Shown piece by piece: positions 14,815-23,268 of a stretch of DNA of 32,516 nt. How positions within the stretch are numbered: the first letter of the stretch is position 1; each line of letters opens with the position of its first letter. The position numbers were made by a program, and so were the translations under genes. The notes under the pieces are model-generated. The model did no database searches. It saw nothing but the letters and a program-made list of their open reading frames with translations, and was not told the origin of the DNA. Origin of the DNA: an uncultured Acidobacteriia bacterium (GTDB lineage Bacteria; Acidobacteriota; Terriglobia; Bryobacterales; Bryobacteraceae); contig CAIKAS010000232.1 in NCBI GenBank assembly GCA_903825445.1, positions 1 through 32,516 on the forward strand, in the 5' to 3' direction.

Positions 14815-15950
14815 ACCTCAATCGAAGAGAACTGCTGCAGGCGACGTTGCTGACGTCTGCGGCCCATAGTTTGAACGCCGCAGAGACGCTCGATCTCGCC
14901 GCCATCGAACACGACCGCGCCCTCAAAGCTGCCGACAAGTATCTTACGGAACAGCCGGTCACAGTCACTGCATCCGGTTCGCCGCGCAGTGCGGGCGGTC
15001 CGCACGATTTCTTCTCCGAAGGCGACTACTGGTGGCCGGATCCGAAGAATCCAGATGGCCCGTACATTCAGCGTGACGGTATGACGAACCCGGATAACTT
15101 CGTGGAACACCGCCGTGCCATGGTGCGTTTGAGCCTGATTGTCCCCGCGCTTGCCGCGGCGTGGAAGATTACACAGCAGCGCAAATACTCCGACCACGCT
15201 GCCCGGCATCTGCGCGCCTGGTTTATCGAGGATGCTACTCACATGAACCCCAGCCTGCTGTACTCGCAGGCGATCAAGGGCAAGTTCACGGGGCGGGGAA
15301 TTGGCATTATCGATACCCTGCACCTGGTCGAAGTCGCCCGCGCGGCCTCGCGCCTCGATCTTGCCGTGGCCGATCTCGCAGGCGTGAGAAAGTGGTTCGA
15401 GACCTACACCAACTGGATGAACACGCACGAATACGGGATAGCGGAGCGTGACGCGAAGAATAACCACGGCACTTGCTGGGTCACCCAGGTGGCTGCGTTT
15501 TCGGAACTCACCGGCGACTCGAAACTGGCCGCCTATTGCCGGAGCCGTTTTATGACCGTGCTGATTCCGAATCAGCAGGCGGCCAACGGCAGTTTCCCAC
15601 AGGAACTGGCACGGACGAAGCCATACGGATATTCGCTTTTCAATCTGGATGCGCTGGCGATCATCGCACAAACTCTCGATCTGTGGAAGTGGCGAATGTC
15701 CGACGGGCGCGGCATGGCGAAGGCGATGGAGTACATGTACCCCTTCATGCAGGATAAGAAAACGTGGCCGCTTCCGCCGGATGTGATGTACGACAAAGAG
15801 TGGCCAGTGCGACAGCCGTGTCTGATCTTCGGCGGCCTCGCGTTAGGCAAGCCCGAGTATATTGCCCTGTGGCGTAAGCTCAACCCGGATCCGACAGTGG
15901 AAGAAGTGTTGCGGAACTATCCCGTGCGTCAGCCGTTGCTCTGGGTGTGA
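14811..15950 (+). CDS. Alginate lyase family protein (PL5-like fold), Tat signal
   Basis: A 379-aa protein of the alginate lyase fold (PF05426). Start ATG 14811 is chosen because it overlaps the previous stop as ATGA and puts the twin arginine in place (MNLNRRELLQATLL); ATG 14796 is also in frame. Motifs in order: GDYWWPDPKNPDGPYIQRDG near the N-terminus, VEHRRAMVRLSLIVPALAAAW, the central NNHGTCW with the Asn-His pair used by PL5 lyases (usually NNHSYW), and PYGYSLFNLDALAIIAQ with the likely catalytic Tyr. It should cleave a uronate polysaccharide in the periplasm by beta-elimination. It is the last gene of the cytochrome-PQQ-amidohydrolase operon. The true polymer may not be alginate, since soil bacteria keep many such homologues. 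Confidence 0.88.
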   Translation: MNLNRRELLQATLLTSAAHSLNAAETLDLAAIEHDRALKAADKYLTEQPVTVTASGSPRSAGGPHDFFSEGDYWWPDPKNPDGPYIQRDGMTNPDNFVEHRRAMVRLSLIVPALAAAWKITQQRKYSDHAARHLRAWFIEDATHMNPSLLYSQAIKGKFTGRGIGIIDTLHLVEVARAASRLDLAVADLAGVRKWFETYTNWMNTHEYGIAERDAKNNHGTCWVTQVAAFSELTGDSKLAAYCRSRFMTVLIPNQQAANGSFPQELARTKPYGYSLFNLDALAIIAQTLDLWKWRMSDGRGMAKAMEYMYPFMQDKKTWPLPPDVMYDKEWPVRQPCLIFGGLALGKPEYIALWRKLNPDPTVEEVLRNYPVRQPLLWV

Positions 15951-15957
15951 GCGGGGC

Positions 15958-17394
15958 CTAGAACCGGGGTCCGCCGCGGCCGCCAAAGCCGCCCACCACG
16001 CTGCCTTGGGACTTGCCGTCGAGTTGGTCGGCAACCGACTTCGCGCGAGCCTGCACGAAGCCTTTTACAGTTTCGCTGTAGTTATCCGCGCCGTTGTCGG
16101 ATACCACCATGTCGAACCACTTTGCCTTATCCTCCGACTCTTCCTTGATCGCCGGGCGAATCACCGGAGCAATCTCATTCACCTGCTCGATGAGCCGTTC
16201 AGGGCGGAAAATCGTCTTCTGAAACTCCGCCAGCTTCGCCATGTAAAGCGCCTGGAACGCGGGCACGGCGAACACGCGTTGCAGGAACGGATTGTTGCCG
16301 GACCACGGATGAAAGATAGTGAAGTTACGCCGTGCCGCTGTTGACCCGCCGCGTCCGAATTGGCCGAATGAATGGTCCTGATCCCAGGCGATGAAAGAAA
16401 ACTTCTTCGTCTCAGGATGCAGGAATACATAGAAGTTCTGGCCGTTATCGAGAATACTGTCGAGGTCGGTCAGCCAAACCGTGACTGCCATGAAGCGGGC
16501 GAATTCGTCGAGATCCACCCAGTCGCCTAGCTTTGCCGCGAACTCTTCGTCGCTCGAACTGGTGACGAATTTACAGAAATCGATCACGCGCTTCGTTTGT
16601 TCGGCGGACATTGGCTCTTTCGGGTCATAAGTCTGGTTGTACTTAGCCCAATCGTCGCCCAGATCGTGAAAAAGACTGGTGGTCACGGGCTTGAGCAGCA
16701 GGCCGTCGCTCGTGCCAAAGCGATCGGCCATGAACTTTTCGTCGACGTCCTCCACGATGGAATACAGTCCCCAATATTCCCGTGCGGCCTCGCCTGTGAC
16801 GGTAACGTAGATTCGGGCATACGATGTACGCGGTGCGGGCACGCCAGCGTCGCGGAACAGCCGGTAGGAAAGCTCCTCGTTCATCCAACCCGCGTCTGTG
16901 ATGTTGTTAGCGAAATTGAACTTATCCAGCTTGGCCAGTTTCTGACCCTTTACGTATTTGTTAAGGTCGACTTTGAGAGAAATCTTCCCGGAGTTCTGCC
17001 CTTGGCGGAACGTGCCGTTGCCCTTGTAACGTACGGCGATGTCGCTGAACTGCTTCCCGTCGATGGAAAAGTTGGCGTAGGTCCAATCAAACTCGATTCC
17101 ACTCGCGGCGCTGAGTCCGTTACGTGCGCCTTGCGGCCCCTGGAGCCGCGACGCTCCCGCAGCGAAGCCGCCTCCGAACCCGGCGTACTTTGGCGCAATG
17201 CCCTTCCACTGTTCCGGCGTGAAGACAAATTCGACCGTCCAAACCTTCATGATGTTGAACAGATCATTCGGCTTGAAATCCTTCGAATCGATATTCGCGC
17301 CGGTGAGCAAGCCAGCCATCAGGCCTCCCAATGCCACAACGGCCGGGAGCCGGTGGAATCTGGCGACATGGATGAGCCGTGCACGGAACCGCAT
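15958..17394 (-). CDS. CotH-family protein (atypical secreted kinase fold)
   Basis: A 478-aa protein with an N-terminal hydrophobic segment (residues 16-33) and a CotH domain. Recognisable marks are RYKGNGTF and KISLKVDLNKYV, DKFNFANNITD, the YWGLYSIVEDVDEKFM strand-helix (CotH 'G.Y.LVE.VD..F'), the DLDEFARFMAVTVWLTDLDS helix and FIAWDQDHSFGQFG, which corresponds to the metal-binding D.DHSFG site. CotH proteins of bacilli phosphorylate spore coat proteins; members in non-sporing bacteria are secreted and of unknown target. A Gly-rich loop (GFGGGFAAG) near residue 72 and a Gly/Arg-rich tail (VVGGFGGRGGPRF) are additions. ATG 17394 is chosen; the frame continues upstream over the kinase promoter without signal features. 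It converges with the lyase gene, 7 bp apart. Confidence 0.85.
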   Translation of the reverse strand: MRFRARLIHVARFHRLPAVVALGGLMAGLLTGANIDSKDFKPNDLFNIMKVWTVEFVFTPEQWKGIAPKYAGFGGGFAAGASRLQGPQGARNGLSAASGIEFDWTYANFSIDGKQFSDIAVRYKGNGTFRQGQNSGKISLKVDLNKYVKGQKLAKLDKFNFANNITDAGWMNEELSYRLFRDAGVPAPRTSYARIYVTVTGEAAREYWGLYSIVEDVDEKFMADRFGTSDGLLLKPVTTSLFHDLGDDWAKYNQTYDPKEPMSAEQTKRVIDFCKFVTSSSDEEFAAKLGDWVDLDEFARFMAVTVWLTDLDSILDNGQNFYVFLHPETKKFSFIAWDQDHSFGQFGRGGSTAARRNFTIFHPWSGNNPFLQRVFAVPAFQALYMAKLAEFQKTIFRPERLIEQVNEIAPVIRPAIKEESEDKAKWFDMVVSDNGADNYSETVKGFVQARAKSVADQLDGKSQGSVVGGFGGRGGPRF

Positions 17395-17486
17395 ATGTCG
17401 ATTATGTAACAAGTTCAGCTCTAATGGAGGGCCGCTTTCTGCCACTTCATCCTGGCTACCATAGTTACCTGTAGGGCAGTGATTGC

Positions 17487-19658
17487 ATGGATAACCCCAC
17501 CATTTCGCTTTCAGCCGACTGGCAAGGCGACAGGCCACCGCTGCGCAAGTGGGGTCCATTCGACTTGCTGGAGCGCGTCGGGCAGGGTGGTTTCGGTGAA
17601 GTCTACCGCGCATTCGATCCGGCGTTGCAGCGCATTGTTGCCGTAAAGCTGCTCCTCTCGCGGGGTGGCGGCGCGGACGAAGAAGCCGCGATCTTGCGCG
17701 AATCGAGAGCGATGGCGAGGGTGATCCACCCGAACGTCGTCCCTATCTACGGCGTTCAGACCTACGATGACCGGGTCGGTTTTTGGAGCGCATTCGTTCG
17801 CGGCAAGACGCTCTCCGCAATTTTGGCGGAAAATGGACCCTTCGGCGCACGCGAGGTTGTCCACATCGGTGTGGATCTGTGTCGGGCACTGAGCGCGGTC
17901 CACGCGGCAGGGCTGCTCCATAGGGATATCAAGGCCGGCAATACGATGCGCGAAGAAGGCGGGCGCATTCTGCTGATGGACTTCGGCCTCACGCAGGAGA
18001 GTTCGGGACATTCGCATTCTGGCGGCACACCAGGTTATATTGCGCCTGAATTGCGGCTGGGGCAGCCAGCCACCGCCGGGAGCGATGTCTACGCGCTGGG
18101 CGTTCTGCTCTATCATTTGCTGACCAATAGCTACCCTCCCGAATCGCCAGCGCGGTCCGGCACGGCGCCGGCCGGTTCCGCAGCGTCTTCCGGCGAATCG
18201 GTGTCCACCTGGGACTTGCTCGGCCAACGCCCTGATCTGCCGCCAGCTCTGGTTCGCGCGATTCACACTGCGATGGATCCCGACCCTGCCCGACGCTTTT
18301 CCAGTGCCGCTCAGATGGCTGCCGCACTTTCCGAGGCGGATGGCGTGGCTACGTTACCCGGAGCAGTTCCCGTTGTGACCACGGCTCCCCAATCCCGTAA
18401 GCCAGCGGTAGTTGCGGCTGCAGCTTTGGTGTGCGTAACCGCCGGGGCTTATCTGTTGCGTTCGCGTTGGCTCCCTGGGTCGGGCAGCGGCGGATCCAAT
18501 GCGGTTCACGCTCGATACGAAAAAGCCCACGATTTGTTGCTGGCCTATTACCGGCCAGGGTCGCTCGCGGCTGCCGTGCCGATGCTCGAAGCTATCACCC
18601 GCGACGAGCCTTCGTTTGCTCCCGCGTTTGCCGATCTGGGCCGTGCCGATTATCTGCAGTTCTCGCAGAATCGCGACAGCAAGTATGTGGAACCGGCCCG
18701 GCAAGCCAGTATGCGGGCGATTTCGATCGACGCCAATCAGGCGGGCGCCCATGTGACTTTGGGAATGCTCTACACGCTGCTGGGTAAGAACGATCTGGCC
18801 GCACACGAGCTTGATAGCGCGCAGAATGTGGATAGTCTTAACGCCGAAGTTTTTGGGGCGCGCGCGGATCTTTATCAACGCCAGGGACACAACGAGAATG
18901 TGGAACCCGCACTTCGCAAGGCAATGGACCTCGCCCCATCTGACTGGCGATGGCCCAAGCTGTTGGCCGATTACGACGCACGCGCAGGACATTTGGACGA
19001 CGCGATTCAGACCGATCAGGATGCGTTACGGCTTTCTCCCGATAATCCGCGAGTATTGAATAATCTGGGCCTCTACCTGCGCGACGCCGGCCGGTTACAG
19101 GAAGCCCGCGATGCGCTCCGGAAGGCTACTGAAATCGAGCCTGGCTACAATCGCTATTCAAATCTGGGTGGGGTGGAGCGCGATCTGGGGAACCACGCCG
19201 CTGCGGCTGCCGCGTTTCAAGAAGCTATTGCCCTAAACCCTGGCGACTATCGGGCCTGGCAGTACCTGGCTGACCTTTACCAACGCGACCACGAGGACCA
19301 GGCACAGGTACGGAAGACTTACCAGAAGTCGATTCAGCTGGGTGAGGAGCTATTGAAGACGGAACCGAAGAACACGTCGCTTCTGGCCGATATTGGCGTC
19401 ATGTATGCAGCCATCGGCGACTTCGCGAAGAGCCTTCCTATGGTGCGTCAGGCGGCAGCGCTCGATCCGGAGAACGGCCAGATCCTCTTTAGTGCAGGTG
19501 TCGCCTACGAACTGATGAAGAAGCGGCCTGAAGCGCTGGAGTGGATCGGCGCTGCGCTACGACACGGATTTCCAAAGAAGTCAGTGGAAAGCGCGCAGGA
19601 ACTGGCTTCTCTGCGGACCGACAGCAGGTACCTTGCAATCGTGGCGTCACTGCGGTAG
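17487..19658 (+). CDS. Transmembrane Ser/Thr protein kinase with TPR sensor region
   Basis: A 723-aa protein. Residues 25-280 form a Hanks-type kinase: glycine loop VGQGGFGEVY (31-40), AVK with Lys54, catalytic HRDIKAGN (145-152), DFG at 165-167 and the APE-like APEL. A proline/serine-rich linker follows, then one membrane helix (about 306-324) and a C-terminal half with around nine TPR-like helical repeats (about 335-720; for example AGAHVTLGMLYTLLGKNDLA, PRVLNNLGLYLRDAGRLQEA). The kinase would face the cytoplasm and the TPRs the periplasm. This Pkn-TPR architecture is common and expanded in acidobacteria. Targets are unknown; a tyrosine-type phosphatase gene lies 200 bp downstream on the other strand. 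Start ATG 17487 has AGGG ten bases upstream. Confidence 0.93.
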   Translation: MDNPTISLSADWQGDRPPLRKWGPFDLLERVGQGGFGEVYRAFDPALQRIVAVKLLLSRGGGADEEAAILRESRAMARVIHPNVVPIYGVQTYDDRVGFWSAFVRGKTLSAILAENGPFGAREVVHIGVDLCRALSAVHAAGLLHRDIKAGNTMREEGGRILLMDFGLTQESSGHSHSGGTPGYIAPELRLGQPATAGSDVYALGVLLYHLLTNSYPPESPARSGTAPAGSAASSGESVSTWDLLGQRPDLPPALVRAIHTAMDPDPARRFSSAAQMAAALSEADGVATLPGAVPVVTTAPQSRKPAVVAAAALVCVTAGAYLLRSRWLPGSGSGGSNAVHARYEKAHDLLLAYYRPGSLAAAVPMLEAITRDEPSFAPAFADLGRADYLQFSQNRDSKYVEPARQASMRAISIDANQAGAHVTLGMLYTLLGKNDLAAHELDSAQNVDSLNAEVFGARADLYQRQGHNENVEPALRKAMDLAPSDWRWPKLLADYDARAGHLDDAIQTDQDALRLSPDNPRVLNNLGLYLRDAGRLQEARDALRKATEIEPGYNRYSNLGGVERDLGNHAAAAAAFQEAIALNPGDYRAWQYLADLYQRDHEDQAQVRKTYQKSIQLGEELLKTEPKNTSLLADIGVMYAAIGDFAKSLPMVRQAAALDPENGQILFSAGVAYELMKKRPEALEWIGAALRHGFPKKSVESAQELASLRTDSRYLAIVASLR

Positions 19659-19682
19659 CATCTCTCAGTGCGGTCAGACCCG

Positions 19683-19696
19683 CGCGGTGGACCGCG
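19683..19696. promoter_or_regulatory. Inverted repeat upstream of the small acidic ORF
   Basis: CGCGGT-GG-ACCGCG, a perfect 6-bp dyad, lies between the kinase stop and the small ORF start (30 bases away). GCGGT recurs at 19652 and 19670 on the same strand. It could be an operator, or a hairpin in the kinase 3' end; no T-run follows, so it is not a canonical terminator. Confidence 0.3.
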
Positions 19697-19725
19697 TAAC
19701 TGGAAAAAACGAGGGAGCAAACCAG

Positions 19726-19866
19726 ATGTCATTCGATTTCAACGACGAAAAGGTCTATCCGATGTATGCCATTGAGCCGGTAACGGGCGGGGGCGTGGAG
19801 GGTGCGTCTGAACGCGAACCCGAAGCCGAAGAAGAAGAGCCGGAAGCCGAAGAGAAATCCGAATAA
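19726..19866 (+). CDS. Small acidic protein of unknown function
   Basis: A 46-aa frame with ATG 19726 preceded by GAGGGAG at eight bases spacing, a good ribosome binding site. The first half has aromatics and hydrophobic residues (MSFDFNDEKVYPMYAIEPVTGGG); the second half is almost all Glu, Pro and Ala, with an internal duplication of EPEAEEE. There is no signal peptide, membrane segment or Cys. The upstream frame (from 19633) overlaps the end of the kinase gene and is not needed. The gene follows the kinase by 67 bp and may be on the same transcript; it converges with the phosphatase gene 9 bp away. I do not recognise it. The TGGG after an aromatic leader recalls RiPP precursors, but no maturase is adjacent, so that reading is weak. 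Confidence 0.55.
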   Translation: MSFDFNDEKVYPMYAIEPVTGGGVEGASEREPEAEEEEPEAEEKSE

Positions 19867-19875
19867 CGCGCGTGT

Positions 19876-20706
19876 CTATCGGGCCGGTTCCAGCAGGCGT
19901 GCCTTCAGCGTCTGCTGGTCGGTTGGCGTAAACTTCATTCCCTCCCTGACGTAGTTCTCGAAGGATCCGTGGCTATCGTTCACGGCTGCAAAAGCCGCGT
20001 CCAGGTAGCTGCGATTCACTCCCATCAGGACTTTAATTGTCTCGATCGGGATGGCGGAGACGGGCGCCATAACACCAGGCGCGACTCCCCGCATGGCGTG
20101 CGCGGCAGCTGACTTCAGTCTCTCCATTTCGGCAGGAGTGGAGCCGTTGCTCTTCAGATAGTCCTCGTACACCGTTTCCATTGGAACGCCCAGCAACGTG
20201 AGGAGGAAGGCCGATACAACGCCAGTCCTGTCTTTCCCCGCCGTGCAATGAATCAGCGCCGGTTCCTGGTTGTTTGCCAGGGCCCGCAGTACCTGGCCGA
20301 TTACCAGCGCGCCATCGATTGCGATTTTCGCCGTTATCGCCCGCATGGTCTCATCCGCATGTTGGGGATCGGTTCCTTTCAGCAGTAGAGCTTTCAAAGT
20401 TGTCACCGGGTTCTCATCCGGGTGGAAACCGACTGGTACAGGAATGATGTTCGGGCTGTCGCCGCGCCACGAAGTCTTGGCTACAGCGCGCTCCACATCA
20501 GTGCGTAAATCAAACACGTACGCCATCTGCATGGCACGCAACGTCCGGAAGTCGGCGTCAGTCAGACGACTCAACTCGCCGGAACGGTAAATAAGACCGC
20601 GCCTGACAAGTTGTCCTTGGCTGGTCGAATAACCGCCGAGGTCGCGAAAGTTCAGGGCACCGGTTACAAGGGTGGATGGCACGGGTGGAAAGGCGGGCGC
20701 AGTCAT
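19876..20706 (-). CDS. Tyrosine-type protein phosphatase (Y_phosphatase3 group)
   Basis: A 276-aa protein with the PF13350-type layout: GALNFRDLGGYST near the N-terminus, LIYRSGELSRLTDAD, VFDLRTDVER, and the phosphatase loop HCTAGKDRTG (residues 153-162) with Cys154 and Arg160. The C-terminal segment contains LGVPMETVYEDYLKSN. Such enzymes remove phosphate from Tyr, and sometimes from Ser/Thr or phosphoinositides, by a Cys-phosphate intermediate. No signal peptide is seen, so it should act in the cytoplasm. It lies 56 bp after the sulfatase on the same strand and converges with the kinase/small ORF pair. A functional link to the neighbouring kinase is possible but is only inferred from position. 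Confidence 0.9.
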   Translation of the reverse strand: MTAPAFPPVPSTLVTGALNFRDLGGYSTSQGQLVRRGLIYRSGELSRLTDADFRTLRAMQMAYVFDLRTDVERAVAKTSWRGDSPNIIPVPVGFHPDENPVTTLKALLLKGTDPQHADETMRAITAKIAIDGALVIGQVLRALANNQEPALIHCTAGKDRTGVVSAFLLTLLGVPMETVYEDYLKSNGSTPAEMERLKSAAAHAMRGVAPGVMAPVSAIPIETIKVLMGVNRSYLDAAFAAVNDSHGSFENYVREGMKFTPTDQQTLKARLLEPAR

Positions 20707-20762
20707 CGATTCATCTTCATTGTGGCGCAGGTGCGTTCGTCACTTCACTCGGGCGGCATCTC

Positions 20763-22247
20763 TTACCCTGGAGAAAGCGTGGAATCCCAATCCCCCCAAG
20801 GGCTCGGATGGTGGCCGATGGGTACATTGAGCTCCTGATAATGTGTCACGCCAGCACGCTTTGCATACTCGATGGCGGGCAGAAAGTCGTCTTTCCGTAG
20901 CTTTAGCGTGGCATCCAGTGCACGATCCAGACGCGACTGCAAGCTGCGATGCTCGTTCTTCCCCAGCAGGTTGTGCATCTGATACGGGTCCACAGCATTG
21001 TCGTAAAGCAGCCATGGGCCCCTGATGGAACGCACGTAAGTGTAGCGCTCTGTCCGAAGACCCCGGTACTCGGCGAAGCCGTAACGCCGCGCTTCAGTGA
21101 TCGGCACTGGCAGATTAATGAATGCCGCAGCATCCCGTGGCGCGGGCTTTGAACCGAAGATCACACCCGAAAAATCCGTGCCTTCCACCGACCCAGGGAT
21201 CGCAATACCGCAAAGACCCAGGAGCGTCGGCATAAGATCGGGCGCGTTAATCGGTGTGGTGATGTGGCGGCCTTTTCGCCCCAGCCGCTTTGGTAAGCGA
21301 ACCAATAGCGGTACGCGGATCGATTCATCCCATGGATAGAGCTTGGTCGTCAGTCCCTGCGAACGCATCATGTCGCCGTGATCGGAAGTGAACACGACAA
21401 TGGTGTTCTCGGCGAGTCCAGTCGTTTCCAGCGTCTGCAGCAGTTTGGCCAGACAATCGTCCAGAGCCGCCATGTGAGCGTAGTAGCCGCGCAGGTCATC
21501 AATGGCGTCCTTCTGCGAATCCTTCGGCACATTAGGACGGATTTGGATCTCGCGGTTTCTGTAAATCGCCTGGTACTTCTCCGGGGCGCCGGTCAGTGGA
21601 AAATGGGGAGGTCCGAGCGACAGCACCAGCATGAAAGGATTACCCGTATGAGTTTCTATGAAACCACAGGCGTCGTCAGTTTGCGCGATAGCGTCGTAGC
21701 CGGGCCAGTATTTTGGAGTGGGATCATTGCCTTCGTAATAGAGCGAGTGGTTGTAGTCGTGCGTGCATTCGCAGACCTTCCAGTAGTCGAAACCAAAGTG
21801 CTTTTCGGGCGGAATGAACGAAAGTCGCCGTCCATATTTGCCATCGGGACTGCCGTAGACATGCCACTTGCCGATGAAGCCAGTGTTGTATCCGGCATTG
21901 CGGAACGATTCGCCCAGCGTAGTACCTTTGGGCACCAGCTCCACGTCATTGACGAAGACGCCATGGGTGAGCGGATACTGGCCAGTCAGCAGGCTGGCGC
22001 GCTGAGGGCAGCACACAGGGCACCCTGAAACCGCGTTTTGAAAGTTCACGCTCTGGGCTTCGAAGCGATCAAGCACCGGGGTCGTCACGTTGCTGTCCCC
22101 GTTGTAACCGGTGGATTGCGCGCGCCATTCGTCGCACTGAATATATAAGACGTTGGGATGGCGGGTATTACGGTTTGACTGGGCCTTAGCAGTGGAGGCG
22201 AGCGACGCCGCGCCGGTCAACTGCAGAAAGCTTCTCCGATCAAGCAT
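20763..22247 (-). CDS. Tat-exported sulfatase
   Basis: A 494-aa sulfatase of the alkaline-phosphatase fold. The Tat start MLDRRSFLQLTG selects ATG 22247; ATG 22265 would add six residues. The formylglycine motif C-x-P-x-R is present as CCPQR (Cys79-Arg83) followed by ASLLTGQ. Other marks are NVLYIQCDEWR for the first metal site, GKWHVYG, and FTSDHGDMM for the second metal pair. It needs Cys-to-formylglycine conversion before export and should hydrolyse sulfate esters, most likely on glycans. It is 24 bp behind the second DUF6644-like gene and 56 bp before the phosphatase, all on one strand. The exact substrate is not predictable; the family includes choline-, heparan- and polysaccharide sulfatases. 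Confidence 0.92.
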   Translation of the reverse strand: MLDRRSFLQLTGAASLASTAKAQSNRNTRHPNVLYIQCDEWRAQSTGYNGDSNVTTPVLDRFEAQSVNFQNAVSGCPVCCPQRASLLTGQYPLTHGVFVNDVELVPKGTTLGESFRNAGYNTGFIGKWHVYGSPDGKYGRRLSFIPPEKHFGFDYWKVCECTHDYNHSLYYEGNDPTPKYWPGYDAIAQTDDACGFIETHTGNPFMLVLSLGPPHFPLTGAPEKYQAIYRNREIQIRPNVPKDSQKDAIDDLRGYYAHMAALDDCLAKLLQTLETTGLAENTIVVFTSDHGDMMRSQGLTTKLYPWDESIRVPLLVRLPKRLGRKGRHITTPINAPDLMPTLLGLCGIAIPGSVEGTDFSGVIFGSKPAPRDAAAFINLPVPITEARRYGFAEYRGLRTERYTYVRSIRGPWLLYDNAVDPYQMHNLLGKNEHRSLQSRLDRALDATLKLRKDDFLPAIEYAKRAGVTHYQELNVPIGHHPSPWGDWDSTLSPG

Positions 22248-22271
22248 TGGTATCGATCTTCGCATGGGTTG

Positions 22272-22760
22272 TTATTGGAAGAATGCGATGGCGCGTCCGG
22301 CCCAGCCCGTTCCGAACCATAAAGTCAGCGAGAAGAAGGCGAGAGCGGTGTTGCTGGTTTTTGATCGGGCTGCCGGGTCTTGGTGCACGATCCTGCCAAA
22401 AACCACGAACTGGTAGAGCAGGGCCATGCAGAACAGGACCATCTTCCGTACGAAGGTGCTGTTATGGGCGTAGCGTGTTGGGTCGGGAAGGAAAACCATG
22501 ATGCCCGTTATAGTCGCGATAACAACTCCGATCTTCGTCAATGGCAACAACTGTCGGGCGAGTTCGGGAAGTTGGAAGCGGCCGAAGCCCAGGCCGAGCA
22601 GGCGCAGATTGAGAATCACGGTCGTACCCAGCACAAGCATGATCCCGATCAGGTGAAGCGATTGCAACAGCGGTATGGCGAGTTTCGAATCGCGCACGAA
22701 AGCATAGTCTTTGGAATAGTAGCACCAGTGTACGAAGCGATCGATGAAGTTCTGGAACAT
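22272..22760 (-). CDS. DUF6644-like four-helix membrane protein (paralog B)
   Basis: A 162-aa membrane protein with about four helices (near residues 30-55, 70-92, 105-122 and 140-160). It resembles the 162-aa product encoded just upstream: both have a short amphipathic N-terminus, a first helix ending in ILNLRLLGL versus ILDLRLLRL, a conserved LTKIGVVIATITGIMVF versus ALPGFIVTLLTGAMLF, RKM/RAKM before helix 3, and end in GWAGRAIAFF versus GCGRTMAYEF. The match to DUF6644, a family frequent in acidobacteria, is from memory. The paired Arg and His positions in helices could bind heme or metal, but no clear motif shows this. It starts nine bases after the upstream stop, so it is almost certainly co-transcribed. 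Confidence 0.7.
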   Translation of the reverse strand: MFQNFIDRFVHWCYYSKDYAFVRDSKLAIPLLQSLHLIGIMLVLGTTVILNLRLLGLGFGRFQLPELARQLLPLTKIGVVIATITGIMVFLPDPTRYAHNSTFVRKMVLFCMALLYQFVVFGRIVHQDPAARSKTSNTALAFFSLTLWFGTGWAGRAIAFFQ

Positions 22761-22769
22761 GACTGATTT

Positions 22770-23258
22770 CTAAAATTCGTACGCCATCGTGCGTCCGCAT
22801 CCAATTACGCCGATCCAAAAGATCAGCGACAATGCCGCGACGACGCGAGCGCCGGCGGGCGGCGTAGTCAGGTCCCACTCCGGCATTCGCGGGTAATAGC
22901 GGAACCTGTAATAGATGGCATTGACGCCCGCAGCAGCCAGCAGCATCATCTTGGCGCGAAAGAACGGGCTTCCGAACGCGCGCACCGCCTCTGTCGAAAA
23001 CAACATGGCTCCCGTCAGGAGCGTGACGATGAAGCCCGGCAGGGCTACCTGAATCAGCTGGTCCATGACGAGGGACACGGATTGATTGCGAAACGTCAGC
23101 CGCAGGAGCCGCAGATCCAGGATTACGATCATGCAAACCGAGACCGCAAGGGACAGGATATGCGTGCCTTCCACGAGAGGGAACACCAGAGCAGATTCCT
23201 TCAGGCCAGTCGCAAACGGTGTTTGCTGGATCCAGTTCAGTATGCTGAGCAGAGACAT
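22770..23258 (-). CDS. DUF6644-like four-helix membrane protein (paralog A)
   Basis: A 162-aa membrane protein that starts at ATG 23258, ten bases after the DUF6152-like gene; the frame remains open upstream only because it runs antisense-free through that gene's end. Four hydrophobic segments are visible. HILSLAVSVCMIVILDLRLL is the first long helix, with a His at its cytoplasmic edge shared with the paralog (LHLIGIMLV). The shared motif TG-M-F in helix 2 and the C-terminal G-GR-MA mark the pair as tandem duplicates of equal length. Equal length and strict adjacency suggest a heterodimer or a membrane redox/metal complex; this is inference. Confidence 0.7.
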   Translation of the reverse strand: MSLLSILNWIQQTPFATGLKESALVFPLVEGTHILSLAVSVCMIVILDLRLLRLTFRNQSVSLVMDQLIQVALPGFIVTLLTGAMLFSTEAVRAFGSPFFRAKMMLLAAAGVNAIYYRFRYYPRMPEWDLTTPPAGARVVAALSLIFWIGVIGCGRTMAYEF

Positions 23259-23268
23259 TGGAGTGGCG

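Noticed and set aside
19726..19866. Lasso or other RiPP precursor reading of the 46-aa acidic gene
   Set aside because: There is a T-G-G junction, but the tail is a Glu/Pro repeat and no maturation enzyme is adjacent.
20740..22028. Several plus-strand frames across the sulfatase
   Set aside because: All are antisense to a complete sulfatase with its active-site motif.
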